Source of the DNA: Streptomyces sp. ADI95-17
Lineage (GTDB): Bacteria; Actinomycetota; Actinomycetes; Streptomycetales; Streptomycetaceae
Direction of reading: 5' to 3'
DNA length: 64,000 nucleotides
Assembly (NCBI RefSeq): GCF_003846175.1
Contig: NZ_ML123046.1
Location: 344,906 to 408,905 of the forward strand
Position 1 is the stretch's first letter, and each line of letters begins with the position of its first letter. The position numbers and the translations under genes are program-made. This document shows, piece by piece, positions 14,690 through 24,010 of this stretch. The notes below the pieces were generated by a model. That model made no database searches and had not been told where the DNA came from. It saw only the letters and a list, made by a program, of their open reading frames with translations.

Positions 14690-16666
14690 GTGTCAGACGT
14701 CCGTGTGATCATCCAACGCGATTCCGAGCGGGAAGAGCGCGTGGTGACGACGGGCACTACGGCGGCCGAGCTCTTTCCCGGCGAGCGCACCGTTGTCGCC
14801 GCCCGGGTCGCCGGTGAGCTGAAGGACCTCGAATACGTCGTCGCCGACGGCGAGGTCGTCGAGCCCGTCGAGATCTCCTCCGAGGACGGCCTGAACATCC
14901 TGCGGCACTCCACCGCGCACGTGATGGCGCAGGCCGTGCAGCAGCTCTTCCCCGAGGCCAAGCTGGGCATCGGTCCGCCGGTCAAGGACGGCTTCTACTA
15001 CGACTTCGACGTCGAGAAGCCGTTCACGCCCGAGGACCTCAAGGCCATCGAGAAGAAGATGCAGGAGATCCAGAAGCGGGGCCAGAAGTTCTCCCGCCGG
15101 GTCGTGACGGACGAGGCGGCCCGCGAGGAGCTGGCCGACGAGCCGTACAAGCTGGAGCTCATCGGCATCAAGGGCTCCGCCTCCTCCGACGACGGCGCGG
15201 ACGTCGAGGTGGGCGGCGGCGAGCTGACCATCTACGACAACCTCGACCCGAAGACCGGCGACCTGTGCTGGAAGGACCTCTGCCGGGGTCCGCACCTGCC
15301 GACCACCCGGTTCATCCCGGCGTTCAAGCTGATGCGCAACGCCGCGGCGTACTGGCGCGGCAGCGAGAAGAACCCGATGCTCCAGCGCATCTACGGCACC
15401 GCGTGGCCCACTAAGGACGAGCTGAAGGCGCACCTGGAGTTCCTGGAGGAGGCCGCCAAGCGCGACCACCGCAAGCTCGGCAACGAGCTGGACCTCTTCT
15501 CCTTCCCGGACGAGATCGGTCCCGGTCTCGCGGTCTTCCACCCCAAGGGCGGCATCATCCGCCGCGCCATGGAGGACTACTCGCGCCGGCGCCACGAGGA
15601 GGAGGGCTACGAGTTCGTCTACTCCCCGCACGCCACCAAGGGCAAGCTCTTCGAGAAGTCCGGCCACCTGGACTGGTACGCCGACGGCATGTACCCGCCC
15701 ATGCAGCTCGACGACGGGGTGGACTACTACCTCAAGCCGATGAACTGCCCGATGCACAACCTGATCTTCGACGCGCGCGGACGTTCCTACCGTGAACTGC
15801 CGCTGCGCCTCTTCGAGTTCGGCACGGTGTACCGGTACGAGAAATCCGGCGTGGTGCACGGCCTGACCCGCTCGCGCGGCTTCACGCAGGACGACGCGCA
15901 CATCTACTGCACCAAGGAGCAGATGGCGGAGGAGCTCGACCGTACGCTCACCTTCGTCCTGAACCTGCTCCGCGACTACGGTCTGACCGACTTCTACCTG
16001 GAGCTCTCCACCAAGGACCCGGAGAAGTTCGTCGGCTCCGACGAGATCTGGGAGGAGGCCACCGAGACGCTGCGCCAGGTCGCCGAGAAGCAGGGCCTGC
16101 CGCTGGTCCCGGACCCGGGCGGCGCCGCGTTCTACGGCCCGAAGATCTCGGTGCAGTGCAAGGACGCCATCGGCCGTACCTGGCAGATGTCGACCGTGCA
16201 GCTCGACTTCAACCTGCCGGAGCGCTTCGACCTGGAGTACACCGGCCCGGACGGCACCAAGCAGCGCCCGGTCATGATCCACCGCGCCCTGTTCGGCTCC
16301 ATCGAGCGGTTCTTCGCGGTGCTGCTGGAGCACTACGCGGGTGCGTTCCCGGTGTGGCTGGCCCCGGTCCAGGCGGTGGGCATCCCGATCGGTGACGCGC
16401 ACATCCCCTACCTCCAGGAGTTCGCGGCGAAGGCCCGGAAGAAGGGGCTGCGGGTCGACGTGGACGCCTCCTCGGACCGGATGCAGAAGAAGATCCGCAA
16501 CCAGCAGAAGGCCAAGGTGCCCTTCATGATCATCGCGGGCGACGAGGACATGGCCAATGGCGCCGTCTCCTTCCGCTACCGCGACGGATCGCAGGAGAAC
16601 GGCATCCCGGTCGAGGACGCCATCGCCAAGATCCAGAAGGCCGTCGAGGACCGCGTCCAGGTCTGA
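14690..16666 (+). CDS. thrS: Threonyl-tRNA synthetase
   Basis: A 658-residue class II synthetase with the full bacterial architecture: N-terminal TGS domain (about 1-60), an editing (tRNA_SAD) domain starting at [11 protein letters not shown], the catalytic core, and a C-terminal anticodon-binding domain ending in VEDRVQV. The zinc site is formed by Cys in MNCPMHN, His in DDAHIYC and His in MIHRALFGS. Motif 2 is [15 protein letters not shown]. The GTG at 14690 is preceded by AGGAGAG. It stands immediately upstream of the Ap4A phosphorylase-like HIT gene region, as in mycobacteria. Confidence 0.97.
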   Translation: MSDVRVIIQRDSEREERVVTTGTTAAELFPGERTVVAARVAGELKDLEYVVADGEVVEPVEISSEDGLNILRHSTAHVMAQAVQQLFPEAKLGIGPPVKDGFYYDFDVEKPFTPEDLKAIEKKMQEIQKRGQKFSRRVVTDEAAREELADEPYKLELIGIKGSASSDDGADVEVGGGELTIYDNLDPKTGDLCWKDLCRGPHLPTTRFIPAFKLMRNAAAYWRGSEKNPMLQRIYGTAWPTKDELKAHLEFLEEAAKRDHRKLGNELDLFSFPDEIGPGLAVFHPKGGIIRRAMEDYSRRRHEEEGYEFVYSPHATKGKLFEKSGHLDWYADGMYPPMQLDDGVDYYLKPMNCPMHNLIFDARGRSYRELPLRLFEFGTVYRYEKSGVVHGLTRSRGFTQDDAHIYCTKEQMAEELDRTLTFVLNLLRDYGLTDFYLELSTKDPEKFVGSDEIWEEATETLRQVAEKQGLPLVPDPGGAAFYGPKISVQCKDAIGRTWQMSTVQLDFNLPERFDLEYTGPDGTKQRPVMIHRALFGSIERFFAVLLEHYAGAFPVWLAPVQAVGIPIGDAHIPYLQEFAAKARKKGLRVDVDASSDRMQKKIRNQQKAKVPFMIIAGDEDMANGAVSFRYRDGSQENGIPVEDAIAKIQKAVEDRVQV

Positions 16667-16695
16667 CGTCCAGGTCTGACGGACACAGCAGGTGA

Positions 16696-16732
16696 GAGGC
16701 CCCCGGAGAGCTACCCGCCCTCCGGGGGCCTC
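16696..16732 (+). terminator. Terminator after thrS, overlapping the end of the channel gene
   Basis: A 13-bp perfect stem (16696-16708 with 16720-16732) and an 11-nt loop follow the thrS stop by 30 nt. Its right arm encodes the last residues of the convergent channel gene, so it may work in both directions. Confidence 0.7.
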
Positions 16733-17388
16733 TTCTCGTCCTCCCGCCGGAAGACCTGGAGCAGCCAGGACGAGAACGACCCCGTCACCGCCCCCAGCAG
16801 CGCCAGCCCGCAGACCATCAGCCCCGCGGCGACGACCCGGCCGCCGGGTGTGACCGGCACCGCGTCCCCGTACCCCACCGTCGTGAGCGTCTCGCACGCC
16901 CACCACACCGCGTCGCCGAAGGTATGGATCGTGGAATCCGGGACCTTGTGTTCCTGGTGGTAGACCGCGAGCGCCGCCGAGAAGCCGAGGAGCAGGGCGG
17001 ACGCGCCGGCGTAGCTGATCACACGCGCGTACAGGCTCAGCCGCGGCTGCTCCCGGCGCTGCTGGACCGCGGTGTAGACCCGGATCAGGCGCAGCGGCCG
17101 CAGCAGCGGAAGCAGCAGCACCATCGTGTCCAGCCAGTGCACCCGGACGAAGCGGTGGCCGAGGCCGCTGAGCCGGAGCCGTACGGCGTAGTCCGCCGCG
17201 AAGACCAGCCAGGTGGTGCCGACCAGGACGAGGGCGATGTCCCGCCGGGGTTCGGCGTCGTCGGGGGCCAGGACCCAGAACGCGTAGCCGAGCAGGAAGA
17301 GCAGGGAAACACCGAAGAGCGGCACTTCGGTGCGTTGCTCCCAGCGCCGGAGGAGTGGGGAGGTGGAGTCGGCGGACCGGTCGCTCAT
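16711..17388 (-). CDS. Voltage-gated-type potassium channel
   Basis: A 225-residue membrane protein with the selectivity filter TVGYGD (residues 170-175), preceded by the pore helix FGDAVWWACETLT. Upstream helices include an S4-like segment with spaced arginines (RPLRLIR, about 97-103), so it looks like a small six-segment voltage-gated K+ channel without a large C-terminal regulatory domain. The ATG at 17388 opens the complete domain set. It is divergent from the HIT gene with only 66 nt between starts and ends in the thrS terminator. Confidence 0.85.
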   Translation of the reverse strand: MSDRSADSTSPLLRRWEQRTEVPLFGVSLLFLLGYAFWVLAPDDAEPRRDIALVLVGTTWLVFAADYAVRLRLSGLGHRFVRVHWLDTMVLLLPLLRPLRLIRVYTAVQQRREQPRLSLYARVISYAGASALLLGFSAALAVYHQEHKVPDSTIHTFGDAVWWACETLTTVGYGDAVPVTPGGRVVAAGLMVCGLALLGAVTGSFSSWLLQVFRREDEKRPPEGG

Positions 17389-17454
17389 CGCCTCAGCATC
17401 GCCGTACGCCGACGGGTGCGGCCCCGGCGACACGCACCCGGGGAGTGAAGCAAT

Positions 17455-18015
17455 ATGCTGATCGCCATGACGAGTGAGCCGGAGCAGCAGATCGGAGTGG
17501 GAACGCCCGATGCGTTCCAGCGCCTGTGGACGCCCCACCGGATGGCGTACATCCAGGGCGAGAACAAGCCGACCGGTCCGGAGGCCGGCGACGGCTGTCC
17601 GTTCTGCGGGATCCCGTCGAGTACGGACGAGGACGGGCTCGTCGTCGCGCGCGGCAAGTACGTCTACGCCGTGCTGAACCTGTATCCGTACAACGGCGGC
17701 CATCTGATGGTGGTGCCGTACCGGCACGTCGCGGACTACACGGAGCTGGACGGCCCGGAGACCATGGAGCTGGCCGACTTCACCAAGCGGGCGATGGTGG
17801 CGCTGCGGGCGGCCTCGGGAGCGCACGGATTCAACATCGGCATGAACCAGGGTTCGGTGGCGGGGGCCGGGATCGCGGCCCATCTGCACCAGCACCTGGT
17901 GCCGCGCTGGGGTGGCGACACCAACTTCATGCCGGTGGTCGGCCACACGAAGGTGCTGCCGCAGCTGCTCGCCGACACCCGCAAGATGCTGGCCGACGCC
18001 TGGCCGGCCGGCTGA
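17455..18015 (+). CDS. HIT-family protein, Ap4A phosphorylase-like
   Basis: A 186-residue histidine-triad protein. The catalytic triad is HLHQH (His143, His145, His147) followed by LVPRWGGD. The blocks FQRLWTPHRM, YAVLNLYPYN and GGHLMVVPYR closely follow the mycobacterial diadenosine tetraphosphate phosphorylase (Rv2613c type), so Ap4A breakdown is the favoured role. A CPFC pair (48-51) could bind zinc. As in mycobacteria it lies between thrS and pgsA, which is meaningful because aminoacyl-tRNA synthetases make Ap4A. The ATG at 17455 has GGGAG about 10 nt upstream; ATG 17467 is the alternative. Confidence 0.83.
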   Translation: MLIAMTSEPEQQIGVGTPDAFQRLWTPHRMAYIQGENKPTGPEAGDGCPFCGIPSSTDEDGLVVARGKYVYAVLNLYPYNGGHLMVVPYRHVADYTELDGPETMELADFTKRAMVALRAASGAHGFNIGMNQGSVAGAGIAAHLHQHLVPRWGGDTNFMPVVGHTKVLPQLLADTRKMLADAWPAG

Positions 18016-18034
18016 TCCCGGCCCTGGCTTCCGC

Positions 18035-18074
18035 AAGGGCCGCCCCGGCTGCTGTTTCCTGCCGGGGCGGCCTT
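18035..18074. terminator. Bidirectional terminator between the HIT gene and the convergent gene
   Basis: A long GC-rich stem (18035-18049 with 18061-18074) lies between the two convergent stop codons at 18015 and 18094. Confidence 0.7.
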
Positions 18075-18093
18075 CGCGCGTCGGGGCGCCCGG

Positions 18094-19764
18094 CTACGCG
18101 TCGTACAGGTCGGCCTTGCGCGGGGTCGGGTCCTGCACCGCGCCGCTCAGTATCATCGAGCGGTTGTCGAAGCGCTCGGTATCGACGCCGTTCTCCTTGA
18201 GGACGCGCAGGGCGGCGCTGTGGACGGCGCGCAGGACCGGCGTCGCGGCACGCATCGCGTCGTCCGCCATGAAGCGGTGGCGCCACGGCTTCTCGGCCCA
18301 GGCGTGCCGCAGGCCGAACGGTTCGGGCAGGGCGATCTTGCCGCCCAGGTAGTCCAGCAGCGGCGGGTACCAGGTGAACGGGGCGCGCAGGGCGAGCCGG
18401 ACGACCTCGCCGGGCTCGACCAGGGGGAGGGTTATGTCGCGGGTCTCCCAGAACCGGACGGTCTTGTTGACCGTCTTGGTCTTGGCCGCGGGCTTGCTGG
18501 TGAAGAGCGAGTGGACCGGCCCGAGCGCGTGTCCGGTGACCTCGATGCGCAGCGTCTCGTGGAGCACCGTGACCGTGATCATCATCGTGATGATCAACTG
18601 GCCTTCCCAGAGGGTGAACTGGACGCCCAGATAGTGCCGGTCGCCGCTGCCGAACTGCTGGTGGTTGCAGATCCGCTGTATCTCGTGCGGCTTGACCTGG
18701 AAGGTGGCGACGTCCTCGCCGTCGGGGCGGGAGACCGAGCCGGCGTTCTCCCCGACGGGGGACACGATCCAGTGGGTGACCGACGGGGTGGGGAACCCCC
18801 CGGTGTTCAGCGGGCCGCGCTCCAGCACCTTGAGCTGGTCGTGGATGGCCCGGATCAGGTCCCAGCTGCGGAACTGGTGGAACTCCTTGCCGGGGTCCTT
18901 GGAGACGAGCTCCTCGGCGAGCTGCCAGCTGCCCCAGCGGGTGCCCATGCCGAGGATGCCCTTGGGGCCCGCGTAGAAGACCGAGTTGGACTGCTGCTCG
19001 GCGGTGAGCTTCTCCAGGCCCTGGCGGAGCGCCTCGCGGGAGGTCTCGTTGGGGTTCTTCGGCACTGCCTCGGGGATCTTGGCGATGACGCCGCCGCCGG
19101 AGAGCAGCCCCTCCCAACGGGCGCGCATGTCCTTGGCGGAGGACTCGGCGATCCGCTTGGCGATGAACCAGCCGATGACGGGGGCGATGATCATCGCCCG
19201 GACGTAGAGCGCCAGGAATCCGTTGAGCGGCAGGCCGACCAGGAAGACCAGCGCCACGATGCCGATGATCGGCAGCAGCGCGCTGCCCAGGGCGGAGAGG
19301 GCCTTGTCCTTGGTGCCGCCGAGGTAGTCGCGCAGGCGGAAGGCGAGGACCCACAGGATCATGCCGGGCAGGAAGACGAAGCCGAACAGCGCGGTGACGG
19401 CGGTGAGTTTGGTGTCGCGGCTCTTGCGGAGGCGGCTCGCGGACAGACAGTGCTCGACGACCGTCTGCGGGTCGGTCCCGAAGGACTGGATGAGGGCGCC
19501 GCGGGCGCCGCCCAGCATGCGTTCCTGGACGGCGCGGGAGAACGCCTCGCCGAGATTGGGCTTGAAATAGTCGGACTTGAAGAGCTTGGAACGGCCCACC
19601 TTGACTTCGGACTTGTGCCATTCACTGTTGGCTTCAAGGATTTTCTCCACCGGGCTGTCGCGGTACGCGGCGGAGGCGAGGGCGTTCGTCGCCACCGCCT
19701 GTCCGCCCGAACCCTGGAGCGGGATCTGCGCTCCGGGAGAGAAATCGAATCCGTCGCTGGCCAC
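18094..19764 (-). CDS. Conserved membrane-associated protein of unknown function
   Basis: A 556-residue protein with two or three hydrophobic segments in the first half (about 120-145 and 160-205) and large soluble parts on both sides. The soluble parts are rich in Trp, Arg and charged residues and show no motif I can name; the C-terminal portion includes a beta-rich stretch near residues 360-410. The GTG at 19764 is chosen because a GGGGG site precedes it and because the in-frame extension (to 19905) looks non-coding. It is a single gene between the HIT gene (convergent) and EF-G2 (same strand, upstream). Confidence 0.65.
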   Translation of the reverse strand: MASDGFDFSPGAQIPLQGSGGQAVATNALASAAYRDSPVEKILEANSEWHKSEVKVGRSKLFKSDYFKPNLGEAFSRAVQERMLGGARGALIQSFGTDPQTVVEHCLSASRLRKSRDTKLTAVTALFGFVFLPGMILWVLAFRLRDYLGGTKDKALSALGSALLPIIGIVALVFLVGLPLNGFLALYVRAMIIAPVIGWFIAKRIAESSAKDMRARWEGLLSGGGVIAKIPEAVPKNPNETSREALRQGLEKLTAEQQSNSVFYAGPKGILGMGTRWGSWQLAEELVSKDPGKEFHQFRSWDLIRAIHDQLKVLERGPLNTGGFPTPSVTHWIVSPVGENAGSVSRPDGEDVATFQVKPHEIQRICNHQQFGSGDRHYLGVQFTLWEGQLIITMMITVTVLHETLRIEVTGHALGPVHSLFTSKPAAKTKTVNKTVRFWETRDITLPLVEPGEVVRLALRAPFTWYPPLLDYLGGKIALPEPFGLRHAWAEKPWRHRFMADDAMRAATPVLRAVHSAALRVLKENGVDTERFDNRSMILSGAVQDPTPRKADLYDA

Positions 19765-19911
19765 TGTCGCCCCCACTCGCCGCCGAGGAACTGCTCCTGC
19801 GGCTGTTTCCCAACTGCCGTGCCCGGCACACCTTCTGAGCTGGGACCAAAGCGTATCGTCCGGATCGCCGCGCCGCCCGCCCCTGTGGACAAAGACGGGC
19901 GGCATGGCCGG

Positions 19912-22137
19912 TCATGAGTCGTTAGGGTTGTTCTCCGGCTGTCCCCGGAGGCGTTCGGCGAGCTGCGGGGGCATCGCTTCGTGCCGGGCGTACGCCCGGT
20001 CGAACCGGCCGGCGCCATGGGAGAGGGAGCGCAGGTCGACCGCGTACCGGCCGATCTCCAGCTCGGGCACCTCGGCCCGCACCAGGGTGCGGCCGGTGCC
20101 GGACTGTTCGGTTCCGATCACCCTGCCGCGCCGCCCGGACAGATCGCTCATCACCGGCCCGACATAGTCGTCGGGTACCAGGACCCGGACCTCGGCGACG
20201 GGTTCGAGGAGCTGGATACGGGTGTCCGCGGCGGCCTCGCGCAGGGCCAGCGCGCCCGCGGTCTGGAACGCCGCGTCGGAGGAGTCCACCGAGTGGGACT
20301 TGCCGTCCCGCAGCGTGATGCGCACATCGACGAGCGGATGGCCGGCCGAGACCCCGCGGGCGGCCTGGGCCCGCACCCCCTTCTCGACGGACGGGACGAA
20401 CTGACGGGGCACCGCCCCGCCGACCACCTTGTCGACGAATTCGATGCCCGAGCCCGGAGGCAGCGGCTCCACGTCGATCTCGCAGATGGCGTACTGGCCG
20501 TGGCCGCCGGACTGCTTCACGTGCCTGCCGCGCCCGGCCGACGGGGCCGCGAAGGTCTCACGGAGCGACACCTTGTGCGGTACGGCGTCGACCTGGACGC
20601 CGTAGCGGCTGCGCAACCGGTCCAGCGCCACGTCCTGGTGGACCTCGCCGAGGCACCACAGGACCACCTGGTGGGTGTCCTGATTCTGTTCCAGGCGCAT
20701 GGTCGGATCCTCGGCGACCAGTCGGGCGAGCCCCTGGGAGAGCTTGTCGTCGTCCGCCTTGCTGTGTGCCTCGATGGCCAGCGGCAGCAGCGGGTCCGGG
20801 GTGGTCCAGGGATCCAGCAGCAACGGCCGGTCCGGGTCGGAGAGGGTGTCCCCGGTCTCGGCGCCGCCCAGTTTGGCGACGCTGGCCAGATCCCCCGCGA
20901 TACAGGCGGTGAGCGGGCGCTGCTGTTTGCCGAAGGGGGAGGAGAGCGCCCCGACGCGCACCTCGGTCTCGTGGAAGGGGCGGGGCTCGCGGCCGGGGTC
21001 GGTGAGTCCGTGGCCGAAGACGTGGACGGTCTCGTCGGGACGCAGGGTGCCGGAGAAGACGCGGACCAGCGAGATCCGGCCGACGTAGGGGTCGGAGGCC
21101 GTCTTGACGACCTCGGCGACGAGCGGGCCGTCCGGGTCGCAGGTCAGGACCGGCCGTGACGCCCCGTGCAAGGGGGTGACGTCGGGGAGCGGGCGCTCCG
21201 GCGGGGCCGGGAAGCCACCGGTGATCAGGTCCAGCAGCTCGACGGTGCCGATGCCCTGGCGGGCGCCCGGAGCGGCGGGGGCGGCGGTGAGGACGGGGTG
21301 GAAGGTGCCCCGGGCCACGGCGCGCTCCAGGTCGTCGACGAGTGTCTTGATGTCGACCTCGGCCCCGTCGAGGTACCGGTCCATCAGGGTCTCGTCCTCG
21401 CTCTCGGCGATGATCCCCTCGACGAGGCGGTCGCGGGCCTCCTGGAGCGCCGGCCGCTGGTCCTCGGCGGGCGGGTTCTCCCGCCGCTCGCCCGAGGAGT
21501 AGTCGAGGATCCGCTGGGTGAGGAGTCCGGTGAGCCCGGTGAGCGGGGCGTGCCCGTCGGCGCCCTCGGGGCCGTGGACGGGCAGATAGAGCGGGAGCAC
21601 GGCATCGGGGTCGTCGCCGCCGAAGATCTCGCCGCAGATCCGGGTCATCTCCTCGAACGGGGTGCGGGCCGTGTCGAGGTGGGTGACGACGATGGCGCGC
21701 GGCATGCCGACGGCCGCGCACTCCTCCCAGACGGCGCGGGTGGCACCCGCCACCGCGTCGGCCTCCTGCGCGGCGGACACGACGAACAGGGCCGCGTCCG
21801 CCGCGCGCAGACCGGCCCTGAGTTCCCCGACGAAATCCGCGTAGCCGGGGGTGTCCAGCAGGTTGATCCTGTACCCGCCCCATTCGACGGGGACCAGGGA
21901 GAGCTGTACGGAACGCTGCTGGCGGTGTTCGATCTCGTCGTAGTCGGAGACGGTGGCACCGTCCTCGACCCGGCCCGCCCGGTTGACGGCGCCCGCGGTC
22001 AGTGCGAGGGCCTCGACGAGCGTGGTCTTTCCGGAGCCGCTGTGGCCGACCAGCACCACATTCCGTACGGATGAGGGCCGGCCGGCCGTCGCTGCCCTGC
22101 CGGCGGCCCCGGTGTGTGCGTGTGCCTTGTCGCCCAT
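19912..22137 (-). CDS. Elongation factor G-like protein EF-G2
   Basis: A 741-residue translational GTPase with EF-G domains I-V. The P-loop is GHSGSGKT (31-38), switch II is DTPG (95-98), and domain IV/V motifs appear towards the C-terminus (VGGAVPRQFVPSVEKG, then VLVPDDYVGPVMSDL). The base-specificity motif NKxD is degenerate, reading THLD (152-155). This is the second EF-G homologue of actinomycetes rather than the essential FusA, which belongs to the str operon. The exact function (ribosome rescue, recycling or accessory translocation) is not known. The ATG at 22137 has GGGAGG about 12 nt upstream. Confidence 0.85.
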   Translation of the reverse strand: MGDKAHAHTGAAGRAATAGRPSSVRNVVLVGHSGSGKTTLVEALALTAGAVNRAGRVEDGATVSDYDEIEHRQQRSVQLSLVPVEWGGYRINLLDTPGYADFVGELRAGLRAADAALFVVSAAQEADAVAGATRAVWEECAAVGMPRAIVVTHLDTARTPFEEMTRICGEIFGGDDPDAVLPLYLPVHGPEGADGHAPLTGLTGLLTQRILDYSSGERRENPPAEDQRPALQEARDRLVEGIIAESEDETLMDRYLDGAEVDIKTLVDDLERAVARGTFHPVLTAAPAAPGARQGIGTVELLDLITGGFPAPPERPLPDVTPLHGASRPVLTCDPDGPLVAEVVKTASDPYVGRISLVRVFSGTLRPDETVHVFGHGLTDPGREPRPFHETEVRVGALSSPFGKQQRPLTACIAGDLASVAKLGGAETGDTLSDPDRPLLLDPWTTPDPLLPLAIEAHSKADDDKLSQGLARLVAEDPTMRLEQNQDTHQVVLWCLGEVHQDVALDRLRSRYGVQVDAVPHKVSLRETFAAPSAGRGRHVKQSGGHGQYAICEIDVEPLPPGSGIEFVDKVVGGAVPRQFVPSVEKGVRAQAARGVSAGHPLVDVRITLRDGKSHSVDSSDAAFQTAGALALREAAADTRIQLLEPVAEVRVLVPDDYVGPVMSDLSGRRGRVIGTEQSGTGRTLVRAEVPELEIGRYAVDLRSLSHGAGRFDRAYARHEAMPPQLAERLRGQPENNPNDS

Positions 22138-22403
22138 GATGCGTGCCTCCCAGATAGTTGCGGGGAGCGGAAGAGAACCGACGCGATGTGGGGAGAGAGC
22201 TGCACGGGCACTGGGGAGCCGCCGCGGCGGCTGCGGCGACGCCCGCGGTAATTCGAGCTTTCCACTCGGGCCGGGCCGCGTCCATACATGGCACGTCGCC
22301 GCGCGACGCCGGGTGCCCGGACGGTGGAGTCCGGCGGTGGTGACTACGATGGGCCAGCCGGTGGCCGTAGGGGCCGCTCGGCCCACCGACCCTCGGGAAG
22401 GCC

Positions 22404-23078
22404 ATGCTGAACAAGTACGCGCGTGCATTTTTTACGCGTGTCCTCACACCGTTCGCCGCGCTGCTGCTCCGTCTCGGCGTGAGCCCCGACGCGGTCACTC
22501 TGATCGGTACGGCCGGGGTGATGGCAGGTGCGCTGGTCTTCTTCCCGATGGGGGAGTTCTTCTGGGGCACGATCGTCATCACGATCTTCGTCTTCTCCGA
22601 CCTCGTCGACGGCAACATGGCCCGGCAGGCCGGTATCTCCAGCCGTTGGGGCGCGTTCCTGGACTCGACCCTGGACCGGGTCGCCGACGGGGCGATCTTC
22701 GGCGGATTCGCGCTCTGGTACGCGGGCAACGGCGACGACAACGCGCTCTGCGCGGTCGCGATCTTCTGCCTGGCCAGCGGCCAGGTGGTCTCGTACACGA
22801 AGGCGCGCGGCGAGTCGATCGGGCTGCCGGTCGCGGTCAACGGGCTCGTGGAGCGCGCCGAGCGGCTGGTGATCTCGCTGGTCGCGGCCGGGCTCGCCGG
22901 TCTGCACAAGTTCGGTGTGCCCGGGATCCAGGTCCTGCTGCCGATCGCGCTGTGGATCGTCGCCGTGGGCAGCCTGGTGACGCTCGTGCAGCGGGTCGTG
23001 ACCGTGCGCCGCGAGTCCGCCGAGGCCGACGCGGCCGAGGCCGCCGCCGCGGGGCCGGGGAGCGGGACCGACCGGTGA
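22404..23078 (+). CDS. pgsA: CDP-alcohol phosphatidyltransferase, probable phosphatidylinositol phosphate synthase
   Basis: A 224-residue membrane enzyme with the family signature D-x2-DG-x2-AR-x8-G-x3-D-x3-D: Asp66, Asp69-Gly70, Ala73-Arg74, Gly83, Asp87 and Asp91. Five to six hydrophobic helices follow. In mycobacteria the gene at this place makes phosphatidylinositol phosphate from CDP-diacylglycerol and inositol phosphate, the first step to PI mannosides. Its stop codon overlaps the acyltransferase start by 4 nt (GTGA), and pimA follows in the same manner, so all three are one operon. Confidence 0.9.
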   Translation: MLNKYARAFFTRVLTPFAALLLRLGVSPDAVTLIGTAGVMAGALVFFPMGEFFWGTIVITIFVFSDLVDGNMARQAGISSRWGAFLDSTLDRVADGAIFGGFALWYAGNGDDNALCAVAIFCLASGQVVSYTKARGESIGLPVAVNGLVERAERLVISLVAAGLAGLHKFGVPGIQVLLPIALWIVAVGSLVTLVQRVVTVRRESAEADAAEAAAAGPGSGTDR

Positions 23079-24010
23079 GCGAGGACCCGGCGCAGCCGCG
23101 CAACGGCCTGCGGGACCGGCTGACCGACGGGCTGTACGGGCTCGGCTGGGGCGCGGTCAAGAAGCTGCCCGAGCCGGTCGCCCGGGCTCTCTTCCGCACC
23201 ATCGCCGACCAGGCCTGGAAACGGCGCGGCAAGAGCGTGTTGCGGCTGGAGTCGAATCTGGCCCGGGTCGTGCCCGGGGCGTCGCCGGCCCGGCTGGCCG
23301 AGCTCTCCAGGGCCGGGATGCGCTCGTACATGCGCTACTGGATGGAGTCGTTCCGGCTGCCCACCTGGAGTCCGGCGCGGATCAAGGCGTCCATAGAGGT
23401 GACGGACGCGCACCGGCTGACCGACGGTCTCGACTCCGGGCGCGGCGTCATCCTCGCCCTGCCGCACCTGGGGAACTGGGACCTGGCGGGAGCCTGGGTC
23501 ACCACCGATCTCAAGGTGCCCTTCACCACGGTCGCCGAGCGCCTCAAGCCCGAGACCCTGTACGACCGGTTCGTCGCCTACCGCGAGGGGCTCGGCATGG
23601 AGGTCCTGCCGCACAGCGGCGGGGCGGCCTTCGGCACCCTGGCGAGGCGGCTGCGGGCGGGCGGGCTGGTCTGTCTGGTCGCCGACCGTGATCTGTCCGC
23701 CTCCGGGGTCGAGGTGACGTTCTTCGGCGACACCGCGCGGATGCCCGCCGGGCCCGCGCTGCTGGCCCAGCAGACCGGGGCGCTGCTGCTGCCGGTGACG
23801 CTCTCCTACGACGACACGCCCGTGATGAAGGCCCGGATCCACGCTCCGGTCGAGCTGCCCGAGTCAGGTGACCGCACCGAGAAGACGTCCTCGATGACAC
23901 AGGCGCTGGCCGATGCCTTCGCCGTCGGGATCGCCGACCATCCGGAGGACTGGCACATGCTGCAACGGCTCTGGCTCGCCGATCTGGAGACCCGGGAGGA
24001 CCGGACGTGA
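23075..24010 (+). CDS. Phosphatidylinositol mannoside acyltransferase-like protein
   Basis: A 311-residue LpxL/HtrB-type lysophospholipid acyltransferase. The catalytic H-x4-D motif is HLGNWD (His131, Asp136), and the second conserved block reads LVADRDLSASGVEVTFFG. This is the PatA family, which acylates the mannose of PIM on the cytoplasmic face of the membrane. The GTG at 23075 overlaps the stop of pgsA, and its own stop overlaps the pimA start (GTGA), which supports a single polycistronic message. Confidence 0.88.
   Translation: MSEDPAQPRNGLRDRLTDGLYGLGWGAVKKLPEPVARALFRTIADQAWKRRGKSVLRLESNLARVVPGASPARLAELSRAGMRSYMRYWMESFRLPTWSPARIKASIEVTDAHRLTDGLDSGRGVILALPHLGNWDLAGAWVTTDLKVPFTTVAERLKPETLYDRFVAYREGLGMEVLPHSGGAAFGTLARRLRAGGLVCLVADRDLSASGVEVTFFGDTARMPAGPALLAQQTGALLLPVTLSYDDTPVMKARIHAPVELPESGDRTEKTSSMTQALADAFAVGIADHPEDWHMLQRLWLADLETREDRT

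Noticed and set aside
20558-23842. A very long open frame on the minus strand (about 1,090 codons) partly antisense to pgsA and in another frame of EF-G2
   Set aside because: High-GC codon bias keeps alternative frames open. The product is low-complexity (Arg/Gly/Pro) with no domain, and it overlaps well-identified genes.
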